Source of the DNA: Temnothorax longispinosus
Lineage: Eukaryota; Arthropoda; Insecta; Hymenoptera; Formicidae
Direction of reading: 5' to 3'
Assembly: GCF_030848805.1 (NCBI RefSeq)
Contig: NC_092364.1
Coordinates: forward strand, 4,588,001 to 4,652,000
DNA length: 64,000 nt
This document shows positions 12,985 to 24,294 of this stretch, piece by piece (the stretch's first letter is position 1; the number at the start of each line of letters is the position of its first letter). A program made the translations under genes and the position numbers. Under the pieces are notes generated by a model. The model had not been told where the DNA came from and did not search any database. It saw only the letters and a program-made list of their open reading frames with translations.

Positions 12985-14380
12985 CCACGGTGCCGAGGGG
13001 GGGGGGAGGGAACCTCTGCTAAACCCGTCGATCGAGCGGCACTGCACGCGCGCGAGGACGGTAACGAGGAAAAAGAACTTTCGACCCGCGCGCACACACG
13101 AGGACGAGGAACGTCGGTCGGCCGCGCTCCGCGCTCGCGACTACACTCTTTCCGCCGCTACGCGCTCGCGTGTACGTCTGCCGTCTCCCCCTCCTCCTCC
13201 TTCTCTTCTTTCTCCTTCTTCCGCTCCTTCTCTCTCCTCGCTCCGCTCGCCCGCCGTCGACTGCTTCTTCTTCTTCTTCTTCACCTTCCTCCCCCTCGCC
13301 CCGCTCGAGGGACCTCGCGCTCTTCTACGTGCCCGTCGTCGTTACCGCCGTCTATATGCATGCACCTGCACCTGTACTCCTCCGGCGCGTCCCGCCGCCT
13401 CCACCACACTGCTCTTCGCCGTCTTCCTCCCTTCTCGCCGCCCCCCCGCGCGCACAGCAGAGCGTCGGGCCGTCGGGCGAGCGAAGGCAGCCGGCACCCC
13501 GAGGAGAGCGGCCGCGCGCACGCGGCGAAGAGGTGGCGGCGGACAACAAGCGACCGTGGGAGGGGCGGGGAGTCACGCCGCGCGACGGCGAGAGACGGAC
13601 GGGAATGAGGGGGGAGCTACGTTACGCGCGAGAGTGAGAGAGAGAGAGGAAAGCGGAATTCGTGGCGTCCGGCACGAGTGGCGTGCACGAGGAGATCCGG
13701 CACGGTGGCCGACGACGACGGCGACGGCGACGAACGCGATCGATAGCGACGCGCGATAAAGTATATTTTCCTCGGAGGCCTCGCTTAGCCTCGACAGAGA
13801 ACACTGGTGGCCGCTTCGTTCCTCCTCCTCCTCCGCCTCCCGCTCCTCCTTCTCGACGGCACTGTGCGACACACACGTATGTGCATACATACAACGCGAC
13901 GAGTCTTCTCCCCCCTCACCGCTTTCTCTCTGTCTCTCTCTGGCTTACAAGCGGCTGACTTCGGCGTTCCTTCCTTTCTTTCTTCTTTTCTCTCCGTCTG
14001 GCGTTTCTCCTACCTCGAGACCGTCCGTCTCTCCCTTTTTTCTCGTATATGTGTGTGCGTGTATCTCGCTGGCTTTCTCACGCGCTCGCGCACTCCACGT
14101 ATATATTTCACGGCACGCACGTATACGCACGCACCCACGACGAGACGACCCACCCTCGAGCGCTCGAATCCTGCGACTAGCAACCGAACGAAAACCGGAG
14201 TCGCCCCGGAGCTTCTGCTAGATTCCCAGACCCCGGCGGTCGCCGTACCCGTTCCCCGTTCCACGAACGAATGCGCGCGGTCGAAGTGACGCGAGGCGAG
14301 CCGAGTCGAGCCGAGCGGCCGGTCGCCGCGGCCGAGCCGAGCCGACGCGAGCCGAGTTGCGCCGAGCGGCGATCGCCGCG
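12985..14380 (-). promoter_or_regulatory. CpG island and 5' region of the midnolin-like gene
   Basis: Very GC- and CpG-rich DNA with long pyrimidine tracts immediately upstream of the midnolin-like start codon. It probably holds the promoter and 5' UTR exon(s). Long open frames on both strands here are a consequence of GC-rich composition and do not resemble proteins. The composition drops abruptly to AT-rich at about 14390. Confidence 0.55.
14287..14375. repeat. GAGCC-type short tandem repeat
   Basis: Imperfect tandem copies of GCCGAG/GCGAGCC units at the far edge of the CpG island. The unit is about 5-10 bp and degenerate. Confidence 0.6.
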
Positions 14381-14464
14381 ATTTATCCGAATTAATTTTG
14401 TCCGGCCACTTTGATCGAACTCTATTAACTTATAAATTGACTTGTAAATTAACTTATGCTCGTC

Positions 14465-14625
14465 ATATTTCGTTAACGCGGATAGAATAATTAATTTTTT
14501 ATTGCTTGATATGTGATAAAAAAAGATTGGATCACAGAGATAACGAATTTATGTATCGTAGTTAAAAATTTTGCTTTAATGCCGATTTGTGGTTCAGTTA
14601 ATCGCCGATTAATTTAATTTAATTT
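14465..14625. repeat. Single diverged copy of the 27-kb tandem-array unit
   Basis: The stretch contains TTAATTTTTTATTGCTTGAT, then AAAAAAAGATTGGATCA, AACGAA, AATTTTGCTTTAA and CAGTTAATCGCCGATTAA in the same order as the unit repeated at 27195-28040. Spacing is similar but divergence is high. Confidence 0.45.
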
Positions 14626-14971
14626 CTTTTCGCTATTGTTAATTTATCTTAAAGCTATTAGTTGCTGTTAAGCATTAATTTATTAATTACAGCAAGAACA
14701 GCGTCTTGAATGTTTTTCTAAAACGATTGTGCGAGTTTATTTTCCGTTTTCAAAAATTAATTTAAAAGTTTTTAATATGATATTTTGCAGCACGCATTTT
14801 TCTTATAAAACGATTTATATCTATATTTATAATAATTTATTTATATCTATATACATGTATGTTTAGATCAGTTTACATGTTCTTTTAAGCTGTTTTGGTA
14901 AAAATTAAATTAAACGATCTATCTAATTTTTTTATGTATGCTTCTTAAATTCTTATTTCTAGATTTTAGCA

Positions 14972-15250
14972 CCAAAAAATTATCGAGTTATTGTCCGCAC
15001 TTTTGGAAAATAAATTTGAAACTCAAGACCAAGCCATACATACAGGAAAATATGAGCAAAGGTAGAATTAAACTGCCAAACTGCTCAGTTTATAACGATC
15101 CATTACAAAGTGCTCTTCTTATAGCGACTCTTCTAAAATGGATATCAAAACTCTCAAGCTCCCCAAGCTTGACATTTAAATTCATTTTCCAAATGAGCGG
15201 ACATTATAACTCGATAATTTTTTCCAAACTCAAGACCAAGCCATATATAC
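14972..15250. repeat. Interleaved inverted and direct repeats
   Basis: A 27-base segment at 14972-14998 recurs as its near-exact reverse complement at 15197-15225. A 25-base segment beginning AAACTCAAGACCAAGCCATA at 15019-15043 recurs in direct orientation at 15226-15250. The combination abuts the 5' side of the decayed multi-exon unit and suggests a local rearrangement. Confidence 0.7.
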
Positions 15251-15252
15251 AT

Positions 15253-16098
15253 TTGTTCAAACCAAATTAATCCCGGCTTATGGAATAGTCATTGCTGCAG
15301 GAATACTAGAAAAAGCAGTGCTTAGCCCAAGATGCAATTTGTTTGCTGAATACCATGCCGATATAATGAGTAGGTCGTTTATGAATTTTGAAAGAACGTT
15401 GCAGATTGCCGACGAATTATGTGGATCTTCTTTGGGTAAAACATCAACTAAATTTTTTGCGTTTTGTCTTATTGTCAACACACACATATAAAATTTTGTT
15501 TTTTTTTTATTATAAATTTCCTTTTTTTATTTATTATATTCTTTTGTTATTATACTTAAAATCCTAGATGAACTAAATATATGCGTGCTTCCACGCAACA
15601 TATCAACAAAATTAATAGATCATCCTGATGTTTATGTCGAGTAATTCAATTGGCGCAAGTGAAGAATATCAATCCGAATTGCTCGCTAAGTACATCTCAA
15701 ACATGAGTTCAGAATATTATTTGATCACTAGCGGAAACTATAATTATATGTGGTTACACAAAAGTTTGAGTAGATTCTTGTACTACAACAAAATTATCAA
15801 CCACAGTTCGATTATAAGTGCGGAAACAGAAGAATTTTTAGTAACGGAACCAAAACGCAATTTAATAAAAAAGGTAAAGTATTAATGATTACTCACACAC
15901 GTACACACACACAAACACACATACACACACTGTGTTATTTTTTAAATTATATTACAGTTTGAAAAGTATCAACATAATTTAGAGACTTTAGTACCAAAAT
16001 ACTTGGGCAGGGTTTGTCCTAATACATATGAAGAATATGTTCCTTATGAATTAGGAACAATATTTTTCGAAAAAGTAGAACAACAAGTAGGACAAAGG
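15253..16098 (+). pseudogene. Decayed multi-exon unit of unknown family, copy A
   Basis: I do not recognise the protein. Three exon-like blocks joined by GT-AG introns can be seen: about 15253-15435, 15568-15873 and 15958-16098. Translated fragments include ADIMSRSFMNFERTLQIADE, then NICVLPRN, SELLAKYISNMSSEYYLI, AETEEFLVTEPKRN and LVPKYLGRVCPNTYEEYVPY. The second intron contains a CA-rich tract. The second block carries a frame break near 15640 relative to copy B (62616-63888, minus), which shares the block order, both intron positions and the CA tract. Conserved introns argue against a processed retrocopy. The unit could be a decayed gene duplicate or part of an intron-bearing mobile element. 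I found no continuation beyond 16.1 kb. Confidence 0.5.
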
Positions 16099-16099
16099 G

Positions 16100-18164
16100 T
16101 AATCATTATATTCTAAGTAGTTTCATCAATAACTTTCTTTCTTTTTTATGAAGTAAGTGAATGTCTGTTATACAAACTGTCACACGAATAGTAGGTAACT
16201 GTAAAGTACTAACTGTCATACAAAGTAATTTATTTATTAGGAAGAAAAAGAGTATATTTCTCACTTTCGTCGAAATTTTTCTGGAAATTAAAATAAAACA
16301 TTGAGGATAAAAGAGAATAGGAAGAAGAAATCATGATATTACGACCCAAATATTTGTTCTATGTTACAAGTAAAAAACAAAGAAAGTCGCGAATTTTATA
16401 TACGTTGTATGATAATAGAAATTAGAAAAATTCCGAAAACTTAGACCTATAAATATATTTAAAAAAAATTTAGTGGAAGAAAAAAGTGTTGCATTATTTC
16501 CTAAAAGATACACCATAAAAAATAGAAAAAAAATATTCTAAATCAATCGACGATTTTTTGTATCAATAAAAATTTCCTATACTGTTCTCGACATCCTTAT
16601 CTGATATAAATGGAATCCGAAAGAAACCTAAAAAATATTTGAATCAATCTTTAATTAATACAATTTTATATCTATATAAACATCTAAATAAAGATTTATG
16701 GAAATTGATGAAAATTGGATTCAAAATTACTAACTTCTAAATTTCTCGGGTTTAAGCGTTCTGGAAAATTCTTGTAAAAGTACAATAAAGGATTTAATCA
16801 AGTATATAATATCGTTAATTACTTACACAAGCTCGATTAGAAAAATCTCTTTATTTTTTACAAAATATCTTTGCACTTATTAGCCTCATAGAAATTTGCG
16901 CTAAGAAAACATTTTGATTCCAGAGTTTCTATTTGACTTCAAACTCATTAACGTATTTTAATAAATCCGAGTCCATCGTATACATTTTCTTAATAATTAT
17001 AGCAAACAATTTATTGTAATAGAGAAAGTTTTTCGGAATATGACAAAGTTGTTGTAAAGAATAGAATACTTCAACTTTATTCGAACATGTATATACGTTA
17101 TAAAGCAGAAAAAGAAAAGAATTTCTTCTACATATCAATAGGAATAATGTATCATTTATAATAACTTTGTCAAACAGAGAAAAAGATCTGCAATTGCGAT
17201 GCAATTGTGGAAGAAAGAGAATCACAAATTATAGTACCTCAAAGCATCTTTCCTACGTATGCCTTGCTGATATTAATTTGCTCCGGATTTACAATAAGTC
17301 TTTCTTCATTATATCTATCATCCTCTTATTGCTCAGCAATCTCATTATATAATTTTTTCGCTTGAATCACATATATGCGATCCACACATAACGATATTAA
17401 TAATTACATTCTTATAAAACGTACTTTACAATAAATCCTGTCATGTACACATATATATACACTTTCCTCGATATAATACAACTGTTAGTAAGACCTCGCG
17501 ATTTTAATTCAATCTTATATGTATCATTTACATTGTTTAGTTTGGCAAGTATTCGCTAAATAGAAAATCAAGTGATCATTAGTAATTAATCAAATTTACA
17601 CTGGAAAACTCTAGGCACTATAAAATTGGGTATATTTACAGTTATATCTCAAAGGGTCCGAGGATCCAACAAAATTTCAAGTCATTTATGATGACATCAC
17701 ATATGTTTCAAGCTCAAGGTACAATCGAGAATATATTGCTAAGAATATATTATCCCGTAGAAAAATATCGATCGAAAAATATATCGTTGTGCATGGCAGG
17801 TTTGACTACGTACCTGCGTGGAAGAATCAGTGATAGCGCCAAAAATAACCGCAATCACGCTATTTGTCTTTACTTCAGGTGCCTAATTGTATAGTATATA
17901 CACACAATACATCCTGTACAATACATATACATTCTGTGTGTAAGGCATCCTGTGAATTATGTATATTTAATACTCAACAACACCGGTCTTTGTCGTGATA
18001 ATTTTGCACTTTACCTATTATTAAAACTACTGAATAATAGTTGAAATTTCGTCTATCAAAAATCGCGCCCTAATTGTTTAATAAAACAAAAAAAGGGCTG
18101 AATTAGGCTAAATTAGATGCCCCTCGCACGCAGGCGCGTTTCCGCGTATACAAGGGACACGAAT
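16100..18164. other. AT-rich intergenic stretch
   Basis: Very AT-rich with no exon I can defend. Short open frames (for example minus 16929-17225) are compositionally random. Toward the right end, ATTAAA on the minus strand (about 18077-18082) is a possible variant poly(A) signal for the ABCD3 gene, about 85 bp past its stop codon. Confidence 0.5.
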
Positions 18165-21100
18165 TCACGATCCGAATTCTATCGTGTCTTGTTCGATCGG
18201 CTTGAACTCGTAGCTTCCTCGGCCATCCATATGTAAGTAGTACTAGAAACAGTAAATAGAAAGTTAAGCAATGATAAAATAACATAAAACACATGATAAA
18301 CGTAAATACATTTGTGGCAAAAAGTTAATCAATGGAAAAGAAACAGATTGATGGCGATACCTCGTGATGCTTCCAAAGAGAGCGACGATGCGAGACCGTG
18401 AACAGCGTAATGTTCTCTTGTTTGCAATATCTATACATGGAATCCTCGACGTCGACGCTGACGGCACTCGTGCACTCGTCCAAGATCGCAAATTGCGGTT
18501 TATGATAAAACAGCCGAGCCATCTTAAATAATAAAAACGATTGAGAAATACTTCACTAGCGTCATGATACAATATTGATATAAGATCTGTTCTTCTTTTT
18601 TAGATAATTCTTCCTGCACCGTTCATCTTTTCTCTTTTTTCTCCACGTTGGAAAGAAGCTAAAAAGAACAGATCTACAGGAAAAAATAGTAATGATAGCA
18701 AATAATGTAGCTGCGTTGGTTGCGTTTTGCTGAATCTCTGCTTAGCTAAGCGCAAAGTAGCAATTAACTGTGATTGGTTGGATCCAAAGATAAGAACCAA
18801 TTACATTTGCTATTTTGCGCTTAGCTAAGCAGAGGTTTGGAAAAACGCAGCCTGTTTAAAGACTTTAAAGTACTTCAAAGTTATTTAATCATTAAGTTAT
18901 TTTACATCATGTAATATAAAATGTAATATAAAATAGGGTGTGTAACACGTGTGTTAAGTTGAAAATTGGACGTGCGGGTGATCGCACTTGTTACACAAAT
19001 AACTATTACATGATAAAGGTTAGTCTTGAAAGACGTAAGAAAAAAATTAAAAAAAGTGACTCACTGCTATACGTTGTTTCTCGCCACCTGATAAGACGTC
19101 CATCCAGTCAGCTACCGCGTCCCAACCGTGTTTTTCACTGTTCAGACCTTCCCTTTCCAACAAATGGGTCAATTGCACCAGCTCCAGGAACTTCTTCAGA
19201 TCGTCGTCGCTAGCGTTACCGCGTCTCTTCATCTCTTCCTTCGTGTGGGGATATATTATCTGGTCCCTCAATGTGCCCAGCGTCATGTAAGGACGTTGCG
19301 GAATGTAGAAGAGCTTACCGCGTGGTGGTTTCGTAATGGTGCCGGACCAAGTCGGCCACAACTAAACATTACAATTTGTAGAATCAACATATATAGACCT
19401 GTCAAGATCACTGACGCACTATTCGCACTATTCGCGTAGATAACAGAACTTTCAACTTATCATTCTCTATATCAGAAATAACTTAATATCTAGATAAGAT
19501 ATTAAGAAGAAACTCGGGCAGATTACGATACGATTCAATCGACATTGACAAAATCGATTCACAAAGACATTGTGAGACGAGCGATAAGTGAGAACGGTAT
19601 AAATAAGAGCACACGTACTTCGCCAAGGATCCTAAACATGGAGCTCTTGCCGCAACCGTTCGGACCACAAACCAGCACATTCATCCCCGATTTCACTTCG
19701 AAGGACAGCGCCTTGACGAGCATGTCTCCGTTCGGCGTCACCAGGGGAACGTTGTCGAAACGTATGATGTTGTCGCGCGGCACGATTTTGCCGATACCAG
19801 GATAACCGATCGTGTTTTCCTTGTAATCCGAGACCATCGTTCTCTCGTATTTTCCGGCGTTCAGGTCGTCGAGGACCGTCTTGATCTCGGTGACCCGAGC
19901 CGTGAATCCCGCCAGACGCGTCAATTCCCTGCCGGCTAGCACCAATCGGCCGATCGCCTCGGCCAGCTTCACCATCATCCGGCCGTACGTGTAGTACGAT
20001 TTGAACCTGTGATCGGGCGTGCCGGAGAGCACGGGGTGGTTCTTTTGGAAGAAGGGTATGCTCACCGCGTAGAAGCCGACCACGGTCGCGAAATCTAACA
20101 GGAAATAGCGATTAGAATTAACAATAGCGTTAGATTAGCATTAGAAAGCATAAGCTGGTATGGATAAAGCGCAATATCAGTTAACACAACAGTTATCGTC
20201 TTACATTTTCCAACGAAATTATCAATGACGCCCATCAAGACTTTAAATTCTAAGCATTGACGGAGATGAGTCACCTATAATTAAAGAAAAACACAATACA
20301 AATATAAATAATATTATAGAGCGTGAATAACACGCGTGAATAACAAACATTTGGAAACACTCACGAGTTTGTAGAAGCTAGCTAACACCGTCAGTTTCTC
20401 CCTGTTGTTTCCTCCGTAAAAGGCTATCTCTTCCGAGTTGACAATCAATCTTGAATTGATATGACGATACTCTCCTTCCAGTCGTTGCTCTTTGACTGTC
20501 ATTGCTCCGATCGGCTTGCGAAGATGAGTCAAAAATGTACCAGCAACTACCAGATACGAGAGGATCAAGAGCGGCGTCTAGAAAAAGATAATATTATCTA
20601 TAGCGATAAAATGCTTATTCTGCAGTAATATCTTCTGCTTAATTATCATTAAATAAGGTAAACGTTTATGCACCTGTCCGCCAAGAGTAGTTGTCAATCT
20701 ATGCACGTAAATACCGATGTCCAATAAAGGCTTCGCTATATTGCTATAAAGATCTGTACAGCTTTCGCAGAATTTATCGACGTCCGTAGTTAGTAGCTGA
20801 TCCGGATTCGCGATTCGAGTATCCAGGTTACTCATTTTGTAGTAGGTAAAGCCTCTGCGAAAGAAAGAAATGCCTCTTTTGTTAAATATTCAAGGTTATT
20901 CCTCAACATTTCTTATCGCGTACCCCTTGAACAAACATCATTTCAATCCCTAATTTATTTTAGTCATACATTATTTAAACGGAAGTGCTGTCGATATCAG
21001 CGACAGACCAAATACCTTTTAAAGTTATGCAAATACAATAGAAATACGTACGCATCGATAATGATTCGTTAATTGCGAAATTACTGTTTCATATGATAAA

Positions 21101-22033
21101 GAACTACTTAGACTGACAAAAATAAAACGGAATAGAGTCCAAGTTAACAAAGAAATATATATCAGTTACTTACTTAAGATAATGATCCAGCAAATAACGC
21201 GTGATATTTGTACGCAATCTCAACTTCATTTCGCCTATACCATACTTCAGTATGTTGTTTACGACCGCTATCTAAATAAATACAATCACACGAAACATTA
21301 GCACATTATTAACCGTTTTTCAATGAAGCTGAGCTAAAATTGTGCTTAAGGAAAGAATTTCATTACCATAAGCAACCTTTAGTCGATAGAATACTCTGCT
21401 TACCATCGGCACTACGGCGAACAAATTCAGCAAATGCCGCTTGAACAATGGCCCATCCATATTGACAATCGACCTGGTAGCATACAAGGTTTCGCGTCAG
21501 CAAGATAAAGCTTGTTTTTAACGTCACCAATCAGAAATGCTGCACATACGTTTCTATCACGGTGCCCTTCTTGATCAGCCACAAGTCACACAGGGTCCTG
21601 CCGACCAGGGCGGTCGCCACCAGAAGTACAAAGCCAAACTCCGGCGACAATACACCGGGGATACCGATCTTGAGCAGCTGACAGAGCCTGCGGAAGAAGA
21701 CGGCGTTGACCTGCGCCTTGGGGCTTTTCGGTTTCTCCTGCAGACAAGTAAACAGTCAATACAATCTCGGTCTATCTCCGCGTCAGGATGCTGTCCTACG
21801 CTCTTACCTCCTTGATGACATATTGAATATCGTTGCCGGTGGGCCACTGGTTCCTGAAAGCATGCCGTTGCTCAGAGACAAGTCGCGAAACGACGATTGA
21901 CGCGCAATATTTACCTGGTCCGCTGTGTCCGTCGCCTGCTGCGGTTCCTCAGGATCCAGATGAGCGTGCCGATCGCGGCGGCCGCGCCGGCCAGCGTGCG
22001 TCTGGTGGCGAATTTGCTGAGGGCCGGTGCCAT
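18165..22033 (-). CDS. ABCD3: ATP-binding cassette sub-family D member 3 (peroxisomal PMP70)
   Basis: Half-transporter of the peroxisomal membrane that imports long- and branched-chain acyl-CoAs. Twelve exons give 665 residues (human about 659): 22033-21915, 21853-21808, 21737-21550, 21473-21404, 21271-21174, 20854-20674, 20577-20365, 20274-20205, 20094-19619, 19361-19065, 18522-18361, 18242-18165. All junctions are in phase and GT-AG. The N-terminus is short and basic, followed by the membrane domain with GFTYYKMSNLDTRIANPDQL and RLAGFTARVTEIK. The ATPase domain has Walker A CGPNGCGKSS (about residues 470-478), signature LSGGEKQR, Walker B FAILDEC and switch histidine TVSHR. The C-terminus ends HMDGRGSYEF...IEFGS as in PMP70. 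All catalytic motifs are intact, so it should be functional. A MITE sits in the intron between exons 10 and 11. Confidence 0.96.
18710..18852. mobile_element. MITE in ABCD3 intron, GCTGCGTT-ended
   Basis: Inverted ends: left GCTGCGTT...CTCTGCTTAGCTAAGCGCAA, right TTGCGCTTAGCTAAGCAGAG...AAACGCAGC. The centre carries another small palindrome around GATTGGTTGGATCC. It lies wholly inside the ABCD3 intron between 18523 and 19064 and leaves splice sites untouched. Confidence 0.8.
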
Positions 22034-22870
22034 CTCGGTGGTGGTGTCGGGCTCGCGTGGTGCGGGCGTGCGTTACCGTCCTGGCGCGACGGCTGAACTA
22101 TCGCGCGTGGCCTTTGGAGCATAGAGCCAGGGAACACGGACGGAGCGGATGATGAGTCGACCGTGTCGTGCCGAGGTGGTGGTGGACGACGACGCCGAGT
22201 GGGAGACGCGGCGGAGAGAAGGAGAAAGAGAGAGGCGAGAGAGCCCGAGTCCCCGCGCCGTGGCTCCGTTGACTCAACAACCAGCACGGGCATTCCGCGT
22301 GTACTTTCTGCGATCGCGTAATAGCGGAGTGTCGCATTGCACGTAACAGCGGGGATGAAATATATACACTCAAGTCTCTCCTCCTCTTCGCCGCTGCCGC
22401 TGCCGGCGCTGCCGCGGATGCAAAGCCCGTCTCGCCGTTCTTTCTCCTTCTCCTTCATCCGTCCGCGCCGGCGGCGAGAGTGCAAAATACAAGTATATGC
22501 ACTCGGAGAGACACTCGAGATTGCAACGTCCGATTGCCGCGATATGCATGCCCGAGCGATATGCATGCCGCTGAAAATGCTGCCGTTGCGCAGCGACGCG
22601 TCCGACTACTTCGACTACCTACTCGAATCCGAGGTTCTCGAAATGGAATTTTACGGACGACTCTCTGCGCCGCGGTTTCTCGTGTCTCGTCTTGGAAAAT
22701 CGGTTGACTATACGATGTGGGAAAAATTGCTCCTCGCGTGCGCTTCCTCCTGATATCGCGATGTTGCCACGCGTATATAGATTTTTTATCATTTTTTTAT
22801 TCTGAGACTCACAAGGGGAGGACGCGAGGACCGGGAAACGGATCTGAATGAAACTTTTTCCCATAATAGC
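22034..22870. promoter_or_regulatory. GC-rich upstream region of ABCD3
   Basis: CpG-rich DNA directly upstream of the ABCD3 start codon, extending to roughly 22.6 kb, then falling to mixed composition. It probably contains the ABCD3 promoter and 5' UTR. Open frames on both strands here are low-complexity and have no family match. Confidence 0.45.
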
Positions 22871-22984
22871 CCTTCACTAATAGTAAACATAGTGAAGCGC
22901 TAGCGCGCAATTCTCAGCCGTTTTCGAGAAAAAAATTCGTGAAAACTTTTGCGACGCAAGTCTACCGGTCGCCAGCGGAGATCT

Positions 22985-23060
22985 TCGATGAAGCGGCGTA
23001 GCCGCGCAGCTAAGGCGCGTGTCTGCTACATCGCTGGCCCGGGTTCGATTCCCGTTGATC
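22985..23060 (+). tRNA. tRNA-like sequence, probably a degenerate tRNA or SINE head
   Basis: The segment has an internal-promoter-like B box GGTTCGATTCC with a 4-bp T stem (CGGG/CCCG), and upstream a D-arm-like GCGCAGCTAAGGCGCG resembling an A box. The acceptor ends and the anticodon stem do not pair well by eye, so I do not call a functional tRNA or assign an anticodon. It is followed by T-rich DNA, which could be a Pol III terminator or a SINE tail. Confidence 0.35.
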
Positions 23061-23436
23061 TTTTGCAAATCTTTTTTTTACTTTATTTTTTTTTCCTTAT
23101 TAGCATTAATGATAAAAATGTTAAATTGAAGCAAAATAAATAAATTAATAATTTTAATAAAAATAAGCAAAATAAAGGAAATGCGTACCTTTATACCTTT
23201 ACAAAATGTTTCAATACACAGTAATTAATAATAATTATTTCTCGCTGCTTCTCAAATGTTATAAATAAGTTTGAGGACAATAATTAATTGTAAGTTAGAG
23301 CACTTTTGAAATAATAAACATAATAATTATTTTTTATACTATTTAATCAATGAACAAGAATATAAAGAAATATATGTATATATACTGATATTACATAGAA
23401 ATATATTGTTTTTCTGTAGAAGGCTTTTAATGAAAC

Positions 23437-24123
23437 TTATTCATTGTCACTTTCGATGCCCTGCGGATATCGTTCACAATGTCCTACATGATAATTATCG
23501 TAAAAACATTTAAAACAAAGATATATCATACACCAGGCACATCTTATAAAAGAAATTTCTTTACAGACGCTACAGTTTTGCTTTCCAAGCATTATTGGAA
23601 AGCAGATTTCGTTGACATTTGAAAAACAGGTTCTCTCTTCCACTAATTTTGCAGCATACCAGGCATATTTTATCATATTTGTGAAAGAAGGAGCGCTTAA
23701 TTGGTGGTGAACTAGAGAATGAATTTTTATAGCATCTTCACGAGATGCTATTTTCCTTTGTTCTTTTATTAACGCAGGAGCATTTTGCAATCTTTTTATC
23801 AAATTCTTTACCTGTCGATAAAAATAAACGTCGCAAGGCTGACAAAATGGGGTGCATTTTCCAGGTATAACTTTGAGGGTGCACGTTGCATTCCCGTCAT
23901 TTCCGAAAACTTCGTCATGCAAAGGAGCATCAGTCTGTCCTCCCCAAGAATCAATAATTAGAAGAAAATTGTTGTCTGTTACGTACGGTTTTAATGTTGT
24001 TTCTAAATACTTTTTGTATAAATCTTTTGTTAATTTACCCGATTTTGAGCAAGTAACGACAACATTTCCAAATTCTGCTGTTAATTTTTCAACAGTTTTT
24101 GATACTGTAGGACCAAATGTCAA
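23437..24123 (-). pseudogene. pogo/Tigger-like DDE transposase, C-terminal fragment
   Basis: An open frame of 228 codons encodes the C-terminal part of a DDE transposase of the DDE_1 (pogo/Tigger/jerky) type. Visible landmarks are SKSGKLTKDLYKKYLE, the second acidic residue in LLIIDSWGGQTDAPLHDE, and the third in CTPFCQPCDVYFYRQVKN, corresponding to the QPxD block. The C-terminus has paired cysteines (CSVCKE, CAWC, CFKCF) and a histidine-cysteine end, like a small zinc-binding domain. The N-terminal DNA-binding half and the first catalytic aspartate are missing: the frame runs into the inverted copy at 24114. It is therefore a truncated, inactive copy. No intact partner is in the window. Confidence 0.7.
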
Positions 24124-24294
24124 CGAAATCTGCTTTCCAATAATGCTTGGAAAGCAAAACTGTAGCGTCTGTAAAGAAATTTCTTTTATAAGATGTGCCT
24201 GGTGTATGATATCTTTGTTTTAATGTTTTTTACGATAACTTATCATGTAGGACATTGTGAACGATATCCGCAGGGCATCGAAAGTGACAATGAA
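23438..24294. repeat. Large inverted repeat flanking the transposase fragment
   Basis: About 180 bp at 23438-23621 recurs as a near-identical reverse complement at 24114-24294, separated by about 492 bp of transposase sequence. The repeated part encodes the zinc-finger end of the transposase. Transcripts crossing both arms would fold into a long hairpin. It differs from ordinary terminal inverted repeats because the arms are coding. Confidence 0.85.

Noticed and set aside
12160..13608. 482-codon plus-strand open frame
   Set aside because: It runs antisense to the midnolin-like exon and its CpG island, is low-complexity, and matches no family. GC-rich DNA rarely has stop codons in any frame.
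16929..17352. Possible continuation of the unknown unit after copy A
   Set aside because: A superficial match (FLYYNK) on the opposite strand; no block order or splice sites line up with copy B.
22949..23143. Small plus-strand gene over the tRNA-like sequence
   Set aside because: The frame reads through the B-box region and a T-rich tail; no similarity and unusual composition.
23852..24223. 123-codon plus-strand frame containing the zinc-finger segment
   Set aside because: Most of it is antisense to the transposase; the familiar C-terminal part is just the inverted duplicate arm.
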